The notes under the pieces were generated by a model. It was not told where the DNA came from. It worked only from the letters and a program-made list of their open reading frames with translations, and searched no databases. A stretch of 64,000 bases of DNA. Source: Streptococcus sanguinis. GTDB lineage: Bacteria; Bacillota; Bacilli; Lactobacillales; Streptococcaceae. This document shows positions 62,986 to 64,000 of this stretch, in pieces. The DNA is taken from positions 128,208 through 192,207 of the forward strand of contig NZ_RJMV01000002.1 in NCBI RefSeq assembly GCF_003943735.1. Reading direction: 5' to 3'. Both the position numbers and the translations under genes were made by a program. Each line of letters opens with the position of its first letter. The stretch's first letter is position 1.

Positions 62986-64000
62986 ATCGCTAAGAAAAAA
63001 ACGACCTTTGTCTGTCAAAATTGTGAATATCATTCGCCCAAGTATCTAGGCCGCTGTCCTAACTGCGGCTCTTGGTCTTCTTTTGTTGAGGAAGTAGAGG
63101 CTGCTGAGGTCAAGCATGCCCGTGTTTCCTTGACGGGCGAAAAGACTCGGCCCATGAAGCTGGCTGAGGTCACTTCTATTGATGTCAATCGGACCAAGAC
63201 GGAAATGGACGAGTTCAATCGTGTGCTAGGTGGTGGCGTAGTACCTGGCAGTCTGGTCCTGATTGGCGGGGATCCCGGTATCGGGAAATCCACCCTGCTT
63301 CTGCAGGTGTCCACTCAGCTTTCTCATCAGGGCACCGTCCTATATGTCAGCGGAGAGGAATCAGCTGAGCAGATTAAGTTGCGAGCGGAACGTCTCGGTG
63401 ATATTGACAGTGAATTTTATCTCTACGCCGAGACCAATATGCAAAATATCCGTACGGAGATTGAGAAAAACAAGCCAGATTTTCTGATTATTGACTCTAT
63501 ACAGACGGTGATGTCGCCAGAGATTTCCAGTGTTCAAGGCTCTGTTTCTCAGGTTCGAGAGGTGACAGCTGAGCTCATGCAGCTGGCCAAGACCAATAAT
63601 ATTGCGACCTTTATCGTTGGTCACATGACCAAGGAAGGAACCTTAGCTGGTCCTCGAACTTTGGAGCACATGGTGGACACCGTGCTTTATTTTGAGGGTG
63701 AACGTCAGCATACTTTCCGTATCTTGAGAGCGGTCAAGAACCGCTTTGGTTCGACCAATGAAATCGGTATTTTTGAGATGCAGTCTGGTGGGCTAGTTGA
63801 GGTTGTCAATCCAAGTGAAGTCTTTCTGGAAGAGCGTCTGGACGGCGCGACAGGTTCTTCTATCGTTGTGACCATGGAAGGAACGAGGCCGATTTTAGCA
63901 GAGGTGCAGGCCTTGGTGACTCCGACCATGTTTGGCAATGCCAAGCGAACCACGACTGGACTGGACTTTAACCGAGCCAGCCTCATCATGGCGGTTCTGG
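62986..64000 (+). CDS. radA: DNA repair/recombination protein RadA, 3' end cut by window, AUC start
   Basis: RadA is a DnaB-type branch-migration helicase needed for recombination and, in streptococci, for natural transformation. The visible 338 codons include the C4 zinc finger VCQNCEY...GRCPNCGSW, the [12 protein letters not shown]alker A motif (about residues 90-101), and the [11 protein letters not shown]adA-specific motif. The frame is closed upstream by TAG at 62965-62967 and contains no ATG, GTG or TTG before the zinc finger. AAGGAG at 62973-62978 is 7 bases before the ATC at 62986, which gives the protein [13 protein letters not shown] as in homologs. I therefore annotate ATC as start. 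The first canonical start (TTG at 63130) would delete the zinc finger. The 3' end runs off the window. Confidence 0.9.
   Translation, partial: MAKKKTTFVCQNCEYHSPKYLGRCPNCGSWSSFVEEVEAAEVKHARVSLTGEKTRPMKLAEVTSIDVNRTKTEMDEFNRVLGGGVVPGSLVLIGGDPGIGKSTLLLQVSTQLSHQGTVLYVSGEESAEQIKLRAERLGDIDSEFYLYAETNMQNIRTEIEKNKPDFLIIDSIQTVMSPEISSVQGSVSQVREVTAELMQLAKTNNIATFIVGHMTKEGTLAGPRTLEHMVDTVLYFEGERQHTFRILRAVKNRFGSTNEIGIFEMQSGGLVEVVNPSEVFLEERLDGATGSSIVVTMEGTRPILAEVQALVTPTMFGNAKRTTTGLDFNRASLIMAVL

Overview
The window looks like chromosomal DNA from a Streptococcus of the sanguinis/mitis group, with S. sanguinis, S. gordonii and S. cristatus as the nearest guesses. The reasons are the conserved streptococcal gene order (pbp2A-rpmG-secE-nusG, rpsB-tsf, ctsR-clpC, purA-tadA-SRP RNA, dut-radA, dapH-deacetylase-FTHF ligase-rhomboid-galU-gpsA), low-to-moderate GC, strong AGGAGG ribosome binding sites, TGnTATAAT promoters and two CiaR-dependent csRNA genes. 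The species call is inference from gene content, not from a search.

Layout. 1-4 kb holds the end of a polysaccharide locus (flippase fragment, galE, a leaderless membrane acyltransferase). 4-12 kb is housekeeping: an RluA-type pseudouridine synthase, PBP2a, L33, SecE, NusG, a lipoprotein, tRNA-Cys, S2 and EF-Ts. 12-20 kb holds the ctsR-clpC heat-shock pair, a DUF4272 protein, an ECF substrate-binding subunit overlapping a DUF4430 lipoprotein, and an NAD salvage unit (nadR, pnuC, NrtR-like regulator). 20-24 kb has a lipoprotein and dusB-hslO. 23-28 kb is an agmatine deiminase locus (aguR, aguB-aguD-aguA) that ends without a carbamate kinase gene. 28-32.5 kb has an ADP-ribosylglycohydrolase, a decayed IS1182-type element, and a telA-xpaC pair. 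32.7-39 kb has gshF, purA, a csRNA, tadA, SRP RNA, a three-unit tandem repeat and pgi. 39-44.6 kb is a complete sorbitol PTS operon (srlD, srlR, srlM, srlA, srlE, srlB). 45-48 kb holds three tandem paralogous membrane-anchored proteins of unknown function followed by a PepSY remnant. 48-57 kb carries lysine biosynthesis, folate, rhomboid, galU, gpsA and a heterodimeric ABC exporter. 57-64 kb has an oligopeptide-binding lipoprotein, a class I amidotransferase, a second csRNA, a Nudix hydrolase and the dut-radA gene group.

How genes work together. The agu genes would import agmatine, deiminate it and split carbamoylputrescine to putrescine and carbamoyl phosphate; ATP recovery needs a carbamate kinase from elsewhere. 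The srl genes import and phosphorylate sorbitol and convert it to fructose-6-phosphate, next to pgi. nadR, pnuC and the NrtR-like gene form an NAD salvage and control unit.

Most notable items: radA has no ATG/GTG/TTG start and appears to begin at an AUC codon; two csRNA genes have CiaR boxes in identical geometry; the purA ribosome binding site is separated from its ATG by a perfect hairpin; an undescribed-looking three-unit repeat follows SRP RNA; the three-gene paralog family at 45-48 kb has no function I can name; and the IS ends are inverted repeats built around a hairpin.
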